NCBI GenBank assembly: GCA_030762935.1
Contig: CM060883.1
Location: 33,999,501-34,063,500, forward strand
Length of the DNA: 64,000 nt
Reading direction: 5' to 3'
DNA from: Hymenopus coronatus
Lineage: Eukaryota > Arthropoda > Insecta > Mantodea > Hymenopodidae
A program made the position numbers and the translations under genes. The notes beneath the pieces are model-generated. The model saw only the letters and a program-made list of their open reading frames with translations, was not told the origin of the DNA and did no database searches. Of this stretch, positions 47,393 to 58,654 are shown piece by piece; position 1 is the stretch's first letter; the number at the start of each line of letters is the position of its first letter.

Positions 47393-49062
47393 TTTTTTAC
47401 TAGTTTTTACTCATTTTGAGCTTTATATATAATTTATATTTGTGATATAACGGCTTGGGAGTTTACACCGTTAATATTTCAGGATGTATAGCTAATAATT
47501 TAAATTTATTTTCGATACATAGGAACAATCAAGTACGTAAGGTACAAAAATATATAGAGCAGCCGTGAGCTTGATTATCTCCTCTTTACCTCTGATTGAG
47601 TTAGCATGTAAAGGGACAATGTCAAACGCGGTTTGTCTCCTCTCCAAAAAAGTGAACTTCGGTGGCAGCCACACTCAACAAACATGAACCGAACAGTGTG
47701 TTTTGCATGACACTAACCTAGTGTTGAGGAGTATAACACTTAAGTCCTTCACAGGGTGAAGCCGAAATATGCGAGACCAAAACCTAATTATTTCTACAGG
47801 AAGAAGCTAACATATAATATCTGTGCAAATAAAGGGAATGAATGTTAAAACTACTTTATTAGCATTTCTACAGTAGCATAACTTAATTTTCTCTTATGTT
47901 ATAAGAGAAACACTCGGCTTAAACATTCGCGAATCTGGTAGTTTTCATTACCTCTATTATGTTCGCGAATCCTTTCACGCATGCGCGAATGGCGTGCTAA
48001 GTTGACGTTGGTTTATTATTTTCGCTAGAAAAGAAAATGTCCTGAAAACAGCCGGTTGGTGAGTTAAAGACAACATGTTTTAGTATACTTTCTATGGAGC
48101 TATTGGTATCGAATTAACGCCCTAAAATTAATTTTACTACAATTGCAAGTTTATGATAGTTGGCATCCTGATTTAACTCCAAAACAGCTTCAAAGTTTCC
48201 GAAAAATATTGAACTGTTTAACGAGCTGTACCATACTCTAGGATACCCAGTGTGGGGTAGGTGTTTTCCTTGCACTGCGCATACTAGGGGGTGGTAGCTT
48301 CAGGGATAGAGCTATTCGCGCATGCGAGAGGGAAGCTGGTGGCATCAGGGTGCAAGGTGCAGGAGGGTGTACATTTGGTTAGAACGATCAAGAGCTACAA
48401 ATAATTATAAAGGGGTGCGAGGAGACACAGGACCTTTTACTGTTAGGAAGTTAAAGTATAGTTAGAGGATGAGGAAACCCAAAGGTTATCCAAAATCCAT
48501 TTACCTCACCTGTACATTATGAATCTTATAATTTACACTATAAAATAAAAGCTATGCTTGCGCGGACTTTATCACGTCAGCAGCTCAGATGAACAAAGCT
48601 GAAACAGGTTGAACAAGGTTCTTCTGACCTAGTTACTTAAGCTTTCATAAAAAACCCCAAGCTTATGCCAGCATTGATTTAGGAGGGCACAGCTATGCCA
48701 GCATTTCGACATCGATTGCTGAAACTCGTTCAGCATTACCTCTTGCTCAATGAAATATAATTTATTTGGAATGACCACACTGGGTACTTTACAATACCGT
48801 TGTTAAAATTGTTATTTATATTAATGATTAATAACTTTTAATATCGTAATTAGATGGTAAAGAATGTTTTTATTTTCAGCTTAGTATACAAGGTTATAGA
48901 AATTATGGTGCAGACACTGCTAAACATTAAATTGGTTTTAGACGAAACATATTTATGTACGTATTATTGTACATTTTAACTTTTTTCTATGTGGGTTATA
49001 GAAATAGTTTCAGATGAATGCCTGTACTTGAGGCAGTCGCGCTAATCCGACGGACACAGAAA
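47393..49062. other. Unassigned, with CpG-containing patch
   Basis: No repeat from the rest of the window. 47915-48030 and 48230-48420 contain several TTCGCGAAT and GCATGCGCG-type words, which are rare in the rest of the window. No exon is recognised. Confidence 0.35.

Positions 49063-49105
<43 letters not shown>
49063..49105 (+). repeat. (TA)n microsatellite at a HER edge
   Basis: About 21 TA units. It directly precedes the hairpin end of the next HER, after CAGAAAG. Confidence 0.95.
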
Positions 49106-49106
<1 letters not shown>

Positions 49107-49988
49107 CTCGACAAATACTATGTGTATCGTGTATAGAGGAGGTATTGTATTCCACCCAAGAACTCGATGCCGAAATTTCAATGGAAGCATGTTTAGAGGT
49201 TCCCTGAGTCCAAAAAAGGACATTTTTAGAAAAAGGTCCGTGTGTATGTGTGTGTGTGGACAGCATAGCCCAGAAACTGAAAGACCGTTAAATACTACAT
49301 TTGGCATTTGAATTTTGTATCTTACAAGGATGCAACATAAATATTTTGAAGAAAATGCCCTCACCCCAAACTGGAATATTTTTTGGAAAATGTTTTTTTT
49401 TTCAAAAATAACACGATTTTTATTAAAATACCGTACCTATATTAAAGTCATTTACATCGCAAATAAATTGTATATCTTGAATCTTCCGGGAATATCTTCT
49501 GAAGTCCTATTCATTCTGGATGAATTTTGCTGAATTTTGCATTACTGGTAAACCGTAAGAGATACACAAAAACTTACCAAACAAAAAATGAAAATGTGGA
49601 TAAAACACACAGTTTATGCCATACGCACTTTTGTTGCAGAATTGACCGTTTCCGAGATATTCCTTGTTATTGGTTTCAATTTTAAACTACGGTTCTTCTA
49701 TCTTTCCTTTTATCTCTGTTTTGTTTTTCTGGAAAATGAAAAGTGAACAAGACAATAAGACTTCAGTTTTTCAAACCTCAATCTGCTTTTAACAGATTTA
49801 ACTATCGCTTTAGCCTGGTATATTCCCTTATTTCACTTCTGCTTATAAGGAACTAAGCAGTAAGAACAATTGTGTTGATGTTTATCTCGTTTAGCATGAT
49901 GTAGACAGAAGAATTATCTTTTGTAAAAATAGTTTTTTTTATAAAACAGGTAAAGAAAGTCATGTGAATGTAACACATAAGATTTTTT
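49106..49988 (-). mobile_element. Old full-length HER, type B
   Basis: The hairpin remnant ACTATGTGTATCGTGTATAG and the CCACCCAAGAACTCGATGCC block run through the older middle (GTTTTTCTGGAAAATGAAA) to GTAACACATAAGATTTTTT. Confidence 0.87.
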
Positions 49989-50711
49989 CATCTGATTTCT
50001 TAGATTTATACGTGCCTTCAACCGTCTAAATATTGTATATTCCTCTATTTATTATTTCTCGACTGCTGTTTTAGGGGCAATACCTTCTGTTTATAATACC
50101 TTTGTCAGAATATAATAATTATTATTCGTTGAAAACAAGAGAGAAGCAGTTACTGTTCACTAAATGTACCATTATACATTTTGATTACCAAATAAACTTT
50201 TGAGAAACAAAGAGACCAAAGCACCAAAGTGCAAATACATGAGATCAACTTTTTTCTACACATCAGCATCTATGTCTATATTTACAGCTAACAGCACCTA
50301 CTGGTTAAATAAAAAAAAAATCCACAAATGCTATCGGAATTACAGCATCTCCTTTAAATTAGATTATGCGCTGAAACATAAATTGCTCACATTTATTCTC
50401 TCTGGTGTATACGTCTGGTTGCATTACATTAATAAATTTGTTTGTTAATAAGCAAAGGTAGAAATGGCAACCAGAGATAATTAACGTTTGAAAGAGAATC
50501 TGATTTTTAAAACAGCACAGTTATGATAGTGGAATACACATCACTTCTAATATTCTTCTGCTTCCGAATTCTCATTTAAATATTCGACGTTGACCGCTCT
50601 GTTATATTCCTGAAATAGTTAATGTGCAAGTTGCATCAATGAGCATGCTGTTTAATTTCTCATAGTGAATGTTTTCTTATTAATGAAAAACACACGTGGT
50701 ATTTGGCTATT
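49989..50711. other. Unassigned sequence
   Basis: An 82-codon frame at 50200-50448 (+) has no recognised domain and an AT-driven composition. Confidence 0.3.
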
Positions 50712-51489
50712 ACTGCTCAATTCGATACCGAAATTTCACCGGAAATATATGTTTTGAGCCGCCTTGAATAAAAAAAACATTTTAGAAAAAGGTCCGTGTG
50801 CGTATATCTGTGGACAGCATAGCTCAAAAACTAAAAGACCGTTAAATACCAAACTTTTTCAAGAAAATCCCCCTACCAGAAACTACACTTTTTTAAAAAA
50901 TTGCTATGTAAATTTTGGTTTCTCAAAAATTACTCTAAAAATTTGATTAAAATACCGTATATTAAAGTTATTCACAAGGCAAATAAAATTTATATTTTGA
51001 ATTTTTCAGGAATGTCCTCTCAGGAGCATTTTATTCTGGTTGATTTTTGCATAATTTTGCATAACGGTTAAACCATAAGAGATGGACAAAATCTTACTGC
51101 ACAAAAAGTGTAAAAATCGTTAAAACACACAATTTATGTCATCTGCTATTTTATTGTAGAGTTGACCGTTTCCAAGATATTCCTTGTTATTGGTTTCAAT
51201 TTTAAAATACTTACACTTTTCTCTGATAGGAAGTGTTCGTTTTTTTGTTTTATTCTACTGCTAGCCAAGCAAAGAAGTCAATTTCAATGACAATCGTATA
51301 ACAATAGCTTTTAAAACATTTGACTATCGCATTTGCATACTTGCATTCCTTTAGTTCCCTTCTACTTATAAGGAACTAAGTAATAAGTACATTTTGCTAA
51401 CGGTTATCTCGACTAGAATAACCTTTTGTAAGAAGTCTGTTTGTAGAACAGTTAAAGTCCACGTGAGTGTAACACATCAGATTTTTTTA
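50712..51489 (-). mobile_element. HER copy lacking the hairpin, older type B
   Basis: Starts at CTCAATTCGATACCGAAATT with the hairpin missing, and ends TGTAACACATCAGATTTTTT. Confidence 0.87.
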
Positions 51490-51635
51490 AACCTCACTTG
51501 GGATCAACAGATCAGGACTTACAATAAGTCTGTATGTACAAGAGATCTGCTAGATCTAGATTTATCGTATTTGAAACAGTATGTGGTACTAAAGCAAAGA
51601 TAGTTTTGTGTATCTTCATATAACCTAGGAGATAA

Positions 51636-52496
51636 AACCTGACGTGTTCCACTCACATGATTTTCTCTACATTCCAGCAATAAATTGTTGTTAAAAAGCT
51701 AATGCTTCTATTTACTTCATGCTAATCGAGAAAAAATAGCAGAAATAATTTTGTTTCTTGCTTCCTTGTAAGTAGAAGCGAAATAAGGGAGTACCATAGG
51801 TTAAAGCTCGTTGCTATGTGGCTGGAGTTCCTTTGTTTGTATGGACACGAACTGACAAATTCCTGTATGAGAAAAGTATAAGTTTTTTAAAGCTGAAACC
51901 AAAAACAAGGAGTGTCTCAAAAACGATCAACTCCACGAAGACAAATTATGATACAAATTTTGTGTTTTAATATACATTTTGTGTGGCAAGGTCTATCTCT
52001 TACGATTTAGCAGTTATGCAAAATTCTGTAAAATTCATCCAGAATAAAGTAGTCTTCAGAGGCTATTCCCAGAAAATTCAAGATAATACATATTATTTGT
52101 CAGATAAAGATCTTTAATATACCATAAATTAATCAAAATCGTTAGAGCCATTTTTGAGAAAATAAAAATTTTCGAAAAAATTTCCATGTAAAGGGTAGTT
52201 GGGGGTGGGAGATTTTTCTTGAAAATCTTCGTGTCGCATCCTTGCAAGATATCAAAATTAAATACCAAGTTTGGTATTCAACGGTCTTTTCGTTTTTGAG
52301 CTATGCTGTCCACAGACACACATGCACACACGTACACACACACACACATACGGACCTCGTTCCAGAAATGCTTTTTTTGGATTCAGGGGCATCCAAAATA
52401 TCTATTTCCGGTGAAATCTCGGTATCGAATTTTTGGGTATTTTACAATATCTTCTCTATACATTATGTACATAGTACGTGTAGAGAAAGTAAAAAA
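51636..52496 (+). mobile_element. Full-length HER, type B
   Basis: Starts CCTGACGTGTTCCACTCAC after AAAA. Ends with the palindrome (TATACATTATGTACATAGTA) and GTAGAGAAAGTAAAAAA. About 860 bp. Confidence 0.94.
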
Positions 52497-52694
52497 CTAG
52501 GATTAGCTTATAATAATTTGAAGAGAAACCGTTCTACGGGGGTCATTATTTATATTTTGAGCCTTGGTAACACTGGTTGCTGTAGATGCCATTGTTGACC
52601 TTAATCTACTTCAGGAATCATTTTGTCAGCAGAGTGTTATTTCTGTTATTTATAGTAAGTAAACTTTGGCCCTGAGCGAAAAGAAGGAAGTAAC

Positions 52695-54545
52695 TCGTGA
52701 AAATGTTGTCCGGTTATTTTTTCTGACTTTCGATGTGGATTATCAAGACAAGAGTGCATTGAGCAACTTGCTACTACATTTAGCAATGAAGCTCCAACTT
52801 TGCCATTGTGAATCGCTGATATAACGAGTTTAATCGTGACCCCCGTTCGCTCACTGACAAAATTCGCGAAGGTGGCCAAAATCGTTTGTGGATGCAAAAA
52901 CTGATCGTGCAAGATCGTCGTGCCACAACCCTAGGCATTGGTTCTATAAGCATATATAAAACATTGCATGATCATTTAGCCGTGAAAAAGTTAAAAGTTA
53001 ACTCTCCTTGGATCCCACATAAATTGATATACTGTCAAAAGGATGCTCGTGGCCATAAGTGCACAAAAAATACAATGTTGGGGCTTCAAAATGCATATAT
53101 GTGATTGTAACTAGTGACAAATCATGGATATATGCATATGAACCGGAATGTAAACAACAGTTGACTGTATGGGTGTTTCAAGATGGATCAAATCCACTCG
53201 ATGAATCTCGAAGCACTGGAAAAAAAATCTGATGTGTACCATTTAAATGACTTTCTCTATATCCTTGCAACAAATTATTCTTAAAAAGCTTATACTTCTA
53301 TTTACTTTATGCTAATCATAAAAAATAGCAGAAGTAGTCTTATTACTTGCTTCCTTGTAAGTAGAAGCGAAATAAGGGACTACCATAGGTTAAAGTGATA
53401 GTCAAAAACTGGTTGCTATGTCAATGAAGTTCCTTTGTTTATATGGATCGCAGTTGACAAGTTCCTGTATGAGAAAAATATGTTTTTCATAGCAGAAACC
53501 AAAAATAAGGAATGTCTCAAAAACGACGAACTCCACGAAAAAAATTATATAACAGAAATTGTGTGTTTTAACCTGCTCTACATTTTTGTGTAGTAAGTTT
53601 TTGTCCATCTCTTACGGTTTAGCAGTTATTCAAAATTCCGTAAAATTCATCCAGAGTAAATTACTCTTCAGAGGATATTCCTAGAAAATTCAAGATATAC
53701 ATTTTATTTGCCAGGTAAATATGTTTAATATACGAAATTTTAATCAAAATCGTTAGAGCCATTTTTGAGAAAATCAAAATTTTCGACAAAAGTTCCATGT
53801 AAAGGGTAGTTGGGGGTGGGGGGATTTTTCTCAAAATCTTCGTTTCGCATCCCTGGAAGATACTAAACTTAAATACCAAGTTTGGTATTTTACCGACTTT
53901 TCGTTTTTGAGTTATCGTGTTCACAGACACACCGACACACTGACACACGGACCTTTTTGTGAAAATGCTTTTTTTGGATAAAGGGGACCCTAAAACATAT
54001 ATTTCCGGTGAAATCTCGATATCGAATTTTTGGGTGGGGTGCAATACCTTCTCTATACACTATGTACATAGTGCGTATAGAGAAAGTAAAAATGGTCGCC
54101 TGTTTTTTCACAATAGTTGGTAATGTTGCAACAGTGCCTTTAGAGGGACGTAAAACGGTCAATTTTGAATGGTACACAACAATTTTTTTGCTGGTATTCT
54201 TCACTCAAATAAGGAAAACAAACAAGTGCCATCGGACCGTTCTTCAAGACAATGCGAGCAGTCACAACCGACTATTTGAACGCTCAAAAAATCGAATTGG
54301 TGATTCATTCGTCGTAGAGTCCTAATTTGGTAAGCAGTGACTGGTTTTTGTTCCCGAATATCAAGAATAAAATACGTGGACAACAATTTTTGTCGTCAGA
54401 AGCCGTTGATGAATTAAAAAGCCACGTTTTAGAGGTTTCTCAAGCAAATTGAAAAAATGCTCTGACAAATGGTTCGAAATTATACAAAAGTGTATCGATC
54501 ATAAAGCAGAATATTTCGAGAAACAATTAAGCAATTTTCAATGAC
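52695..54545 (+). pseudogene. Mariner transposase split by a HER
   Basis: Two exon-like parts of one reading. 52695-53227: DFRCGLSRQECIEQLATTF in mixed frames, NEFNRDPRSLTDKIREGG, LHDHLAVKKLKV, a stop after LQNAYM, then IVTSDKSWIYAYEPE with the first catalytic Asp. 54093-54545: MVACFFTIVGNVATVPLEGR, VLQDNASSH with the second Asp, then a stop and SPNLVSSDWFLFPNIKNKI, where the usual third Asp (SPD) is Asn, and CIDHKAEYFEK at the end. The triad is D, D, N, with several stops and frameshifts. A HER is inserted in an A8 run of the coding sequence. Confidence 0.92.
53228..54092 (+). mobile_element. Reference full-length HER inside mariner, type A
   Basis: 865 bp, TCTGATGTGTACCATTTAAA to AGAGAAAGTAAAAA. 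Because the mariner protein reads across the site, the empty site is known: CTGG-A8-TGGTC. The left flank keeps A8; the right end is A5 then TGG. The element therefore either inserted between A and T and ends in AAAAA, or ends at AAAGT with an AAAAA duplication. Confidence 0.97.
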
Positions 54546-54552
54546 AGATTAC

Positions 54553-54740
54553 TGTATTTATTTTCTCTAGCATTATGTACAATGTACGTAATGGATAGAG
54601 AAGGTATTGTATTCCACCTAAAAATTCGATGTCGAGATTTCACCGGAAACATGTTTTGGGGTCTCCTGAGTCCGAAAAGGGCATTTTAGAAAAAGGTCCT
54701 TTGTGTGTCTGTGAACAACATAGCTCAAAAACGAAATAGA
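54553..54740 (-). mobile_element. HER terminal block only
   Basis: TTTATTTTCTCTAGCATTAT with a diverged hairpin, GATTTCACCGGAAACATG, seed GTGTGTCTGTG, and a break after CTCAAAAACGAAA. Confidence 0.85.
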
Positions 54741-54749
54741 TCTACGAAA

Positions 54750-54890
54750 GAGATGCCTATTTTGAGAACCTTCCGAGATTCTACTTTATGGAAGGAGAAG
54801 TTGGAAGTTGGAGAAACGCTGGGAAAACGTATCGAGTTAAAAGGAGATTATGTTGAAAAATATAAAAAACAAATTATTTCTTATATTTTT
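54750..54890 (+). pseudogene. C-terminal mariner scrap
   Basis: The frame ending at 54896 reads KRIELKGDYVEKYKKQI, the conserved tail of mariner transposases. Nothing upstream is recognisable. It follows a HER break. Confidence 0.6.
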
Positions 54891-54899
54891 TTCTAACGA

Positions 54900-55146
54900 T
54901 TTAGTTTCTCTAGTTTCTTTTCGACGTTTGCTGCGCCGACGATACAGCTCCCTAAGAAAGTCCCGTCGAACTCTCTCGACTATTGCGCATGTAATGAGTT
55001 TCCAGGGCTTCGTTGCTCTTTTTATAACTGTTAGTCCCGAAGCCGTCGTGCGTGCAATACACCGCAGGTGTTCACAGAATCACTCCACTGTAACAATGTG
55101 GGCCTCGATGCCAACGAACCTTTTGACACTCGCACATGTGTAACAA
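54900..55146. other. GC-richer unassigned sequence
   Basis: A 97-codon frame at 54850-55143 starts in mariner tail sequence. The remainder is not recognised. Confidence 0.3.
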
Positions 55147-55197
55147 AAAAGAAAGAAAAAAAAAAACAAAAAAAAAACCAAAAAAAAAAAAAAAACA
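55145..55197 (+). repeat. A-rich tract
   Basis: Poly-A interrupted by single G and C bases. It could be the tail of a retroposed sequence lying to its left (54900-55144), but no direct repeats were found by eye. Confidence 0.8.
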
Positions 55198-55852
55198 GCT
55201 GCAATGTCAAAAGAACTTGCCGCCGGCACAGTTGTCCACTAATCAAATTTGTAATAATGCATACCAACAATCAGCTAAGACTACAAAGCAAGTGTAACCC
55301 GCGAAATATGTTGTAATATCATACTTTGCGTGTATAAAGCGGCGCGTTAAATTATTACACCGTTAAAATTACAGGCGTAATATGCATAATGTTTAATTGT
55401 AATAATTATGGTATTAAAAGTGCTAACATTTTAGATATCTGAGGGAATTTAACATGAAAGTAAACAGAGCAAATAATTGCTGTGTTATCACATTTTGCCA
55501 CCACGAAGCACATGGTTGAAGAGAGAAGCACGAATGCATTAAATATTGGGATAATTTAGCGTGATCCTCTTGCATGAACGCGAGTATTGTATTTCAATTT
55601 GCAGTGTTAACAAAGGATGCAAAAATCTATGACAGGATTTGAACGCAAGTTTAAAGGATTTTGCTCCACTCCTTGAACAAATCACATTCTAAGGTGTGGC
55701 CATTTTAAGAATACCCACCTATGAATTTTGGAAATTCTGCATTTCATAAGCAATTAGCATAAATTAGACTATATTTGTAATATAATTTAGAAGTTTATGA
55801 TAGAATATATGAAATTAATAAGTAGCTCCGTAATAAACGACTATATGTATTG
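55198..55852. other. Unassigned sequence
   Basis: AT-rich, with nothing recognised. Confidence 0.3.
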
Positions 55853-56755
55853 TTTTTACTTTCTCTAGCCCCGTAAGTACAATGTACATAGAGTTAGAGA
55901 AGTATTGTATTCCACCCAAAAATCCGATGTCGAGATTTCACCGGAAATACATGTTTTAGAACTCCCTGAGTGCAAAAAAAACATTTTCAGAAACATGTCC
56001 GCGCGCGCGCGTTTGTGTGTGTGTATGTCTGTGGACAGCATAGCTCAAAAATGAAAAGACGGTTAAATACCAAATTTGTAATTTAAGTTTGGTATCTTCC
56101 AAGGATGCGGCATGAAGATTTTCAAGAAAATGCCCCAACCCTGACTACCCTTTATATGGAAACAATTTAGAAAATTTTATTTTTCTTAAAAATGGCTTTA
56201 TCGATTTTGATTAAAATACCACATATTAAAACTATTTCTATCACAAATAAAATGTATATCTTGAATTTTCTGGAAATGGCTTGTTAAGACCTGTTTATTC
56301 TGGATGAATGTTACTAAATTTGGTATAACTAGTAAGAGATGGACAAAAACTTACTATACGAAACGCGTAGGTCTTGTTAAAATGCACAGGTTATGTCATA
56401 TACATTTTTTTTCGTGGAGCCTACCGTTTTCGAGGTATTCCTTGTTATTGGTTTCAGTTGTGAAGTTAGTTACATTTTTCTCGGACGGGAGTGTCCGTTT
56501 TTCTTTTGTTCTGCTCCTGGTCAAGCAAAGAAGCGATTTGCAATGACAATCGCATAATCACAGCTTTTAAAACATTTGACTATCACCTTAGCCTAATGTA
56601 TTCCATTAGTTTCAGTCTACTTATAAGGAACTAAGTAATAACATTCTGCTAATGTTTATCTCGATTAGCATGGTGTTGAAAGAAGAATTATCTTTTGTAA
56701 GAAGCTTATTTGTAGAGTAGCTAGAGAAAGTCATGTGACTGTAACACATCAGGAT
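55853..56755 (-). mobile_element. Full-length HER, older type B
   Basis: TTTTTACTTTCTCTAGCCCC with an altered hairpin (TACAATGTACATAGAG) to GTAACACATCAGGA. About 903 bp, one of the longest copies. The middle is the older type (TTGTTCTGCTCCTGGTCAAG). The seed is GCGCGCGCG plus GTGTG. Confidence 0.92.
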
Positions 56756-58654
56756 AGTTTTGGATGAGCTACAGAAAATCTCCTTGTTTCTAAACATATA
56801 GCTTATTCATTTTTCTTTCACAAAATTTATCAAGATACCCAAAAACTTATCGTGTATATATAAATATAAATACACATAAAAATAAACATATAAATATATA
56901 TAAATAGTTGCGTTACAAATTGTACTGTTGTTATCCTAGACAAATAATTAATGCATAAAGCCCAGACAGAGGGAATCTTAAAACAGGTTAGTGGCATAGG
57001 GAGAAAGTTTCCAAAAAACCGTAAAGAAACACTGGCAGAATTTCACAGATTATTAAAATAAGTTGTTTCAAACAGTAGCCATTAAAGTTATATTGATTTA
57101 TCGTTAATGATTTTGCTTAGAATAAGCTTTGTATTAATTACATTTTTAAATTGCAGTTGTAAGTTACAATTGTAAGTTACAGACCTTGAAATACGATTTA
57201 AATACCAATTTTATGAAGAAAGAAACGCCTGATTGTCCCGACTAGCAAAGTAGGTTTTCACAATAATAATTTAGACTCGCCGAAATATATTCAACCTACA
57301 AATTTTGCCCAGGCCTTGGCGGCTACGCAGTGAACTTCTATTTGCTCTTAAAGACATGTCCCTCGGCTTCCAATAGTCTGAATGCCTCTGTGTTCCACGA
57401 CGGCCCACCAAAGAGCGGAGGAAGGGTAGTACTAACATTTCCCACCAGGTCGCAGCTGAATCTCATATACGCCACTTTAAAGATGGTGTCAGGTCTTGTT
57501 TACTTCATAAATGCGTCACGTCAGTGGATATAACCATATCTAGTTCCAAAGTTGTGGAAGGGGGTAAACAAACAAAGAGTTTTTGGTAAAAGTAAATCGA
57601 AAAAAAAAAAAAACCGAGTCTCACTTTCTCCCCATAGATCCAAATGCGACAAAAAAAAGCCAACTTATTTTTAAATTAGAATGAATCAATACTAATATTT
57701 AGTTCCTCGCATATACCGGGTTTAAAAATATAAAATAAGAGAACTTGCAAAAATATGAACATCGTTTATTCTCTTAATTATTTTTCTTTATTAGAGTCAT
57801 CCATCACTGGAGAAAAAATGAAAGTATCTTATGCTGATATTCACTGCGCTAAATGCTATCTTGGGTGTAAGTTATCTTTAATGCGCTCTTGCACGCAGAT
57901 ACTTATAGCTTTGGTGTGGGCAAAGTTAATTGTCAGCGCGTGATATTGCACCAGATAGCTGATCGTTAAGTGGAAGACATCCCTAAAGTCACCCTATTTT
58001 TTTCGGCAGATAGAAGCATCTGGAGGAGAAAGACAAGATGTGGCTAGATTTTATGTCAATGTAAATTTTCGATTATAAAAACTGCAGCTCAATATCCTAC
58101 ACCAAAGTGGCAATGACCCCATAATTGGATCGATTGATTGGGGATTCTGTAGCAGTGTCAAGTTACTAACATTATTACACAAATACTTACTGCATGGATC
58201 ATTGATCTTAAATGCATATTTCAGATAAGTTAGTGACAAAGGGAGACAAAAGAAAGAGAGAGCAGAAATAAGCACATTCATATGATTTTATCATCCCCCT
58301 ATAGTTTATTAATGGTAATACAAACCACTCTTTCCGAAGAATATTTCTATTATTACATTACAGACTACATTATAGATGTAAGAGAATGGCGATAGTCCAA
58401 AGTTCAAGAAGTGAACGATATATGCTGTCTATAAACTTCATCTTCCTGAGAAACCACTGAACATCAGAAAGGTCTGGCAAGAATTACCAAATATTGAGCA
58501 ATTCGAACCATCGGCAACAGATATCTCGGAAATGGCTTTTGACACGAAAAAGTCAATATAAATGGTGTATGTTGCTCCGCCTCTGAAACGTTGGATGAAT
58601 AATTTGTGAAGCCGGAACGGACAATTGCATGCTTGAAGTAATACGGGTGTATTA
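56756..58654. other. Mostly unassigned sequence
   Basis: 57310-57535 is much more GC-rich than its flanks (GCGGCTACGCAG, CCCACCAAAGAGCGGAGGAA) and may be a foreign or conserved piece, but no protein is recognised. A poly-A run lies at 57600-57613. Confidence 0.35.

Noticed and set aside
49063..49105. (TA)n as part of the HER family
   Set aside because: Other HERs have T5 and ACTTTCTC at this place. The TA run is a private change at one copy's edge.
55031..55316. Lys- or Phe-rich open frames on both strands
   Set aside because: They cross the A-rich tract at 55145-55197 and owe their openness to it.
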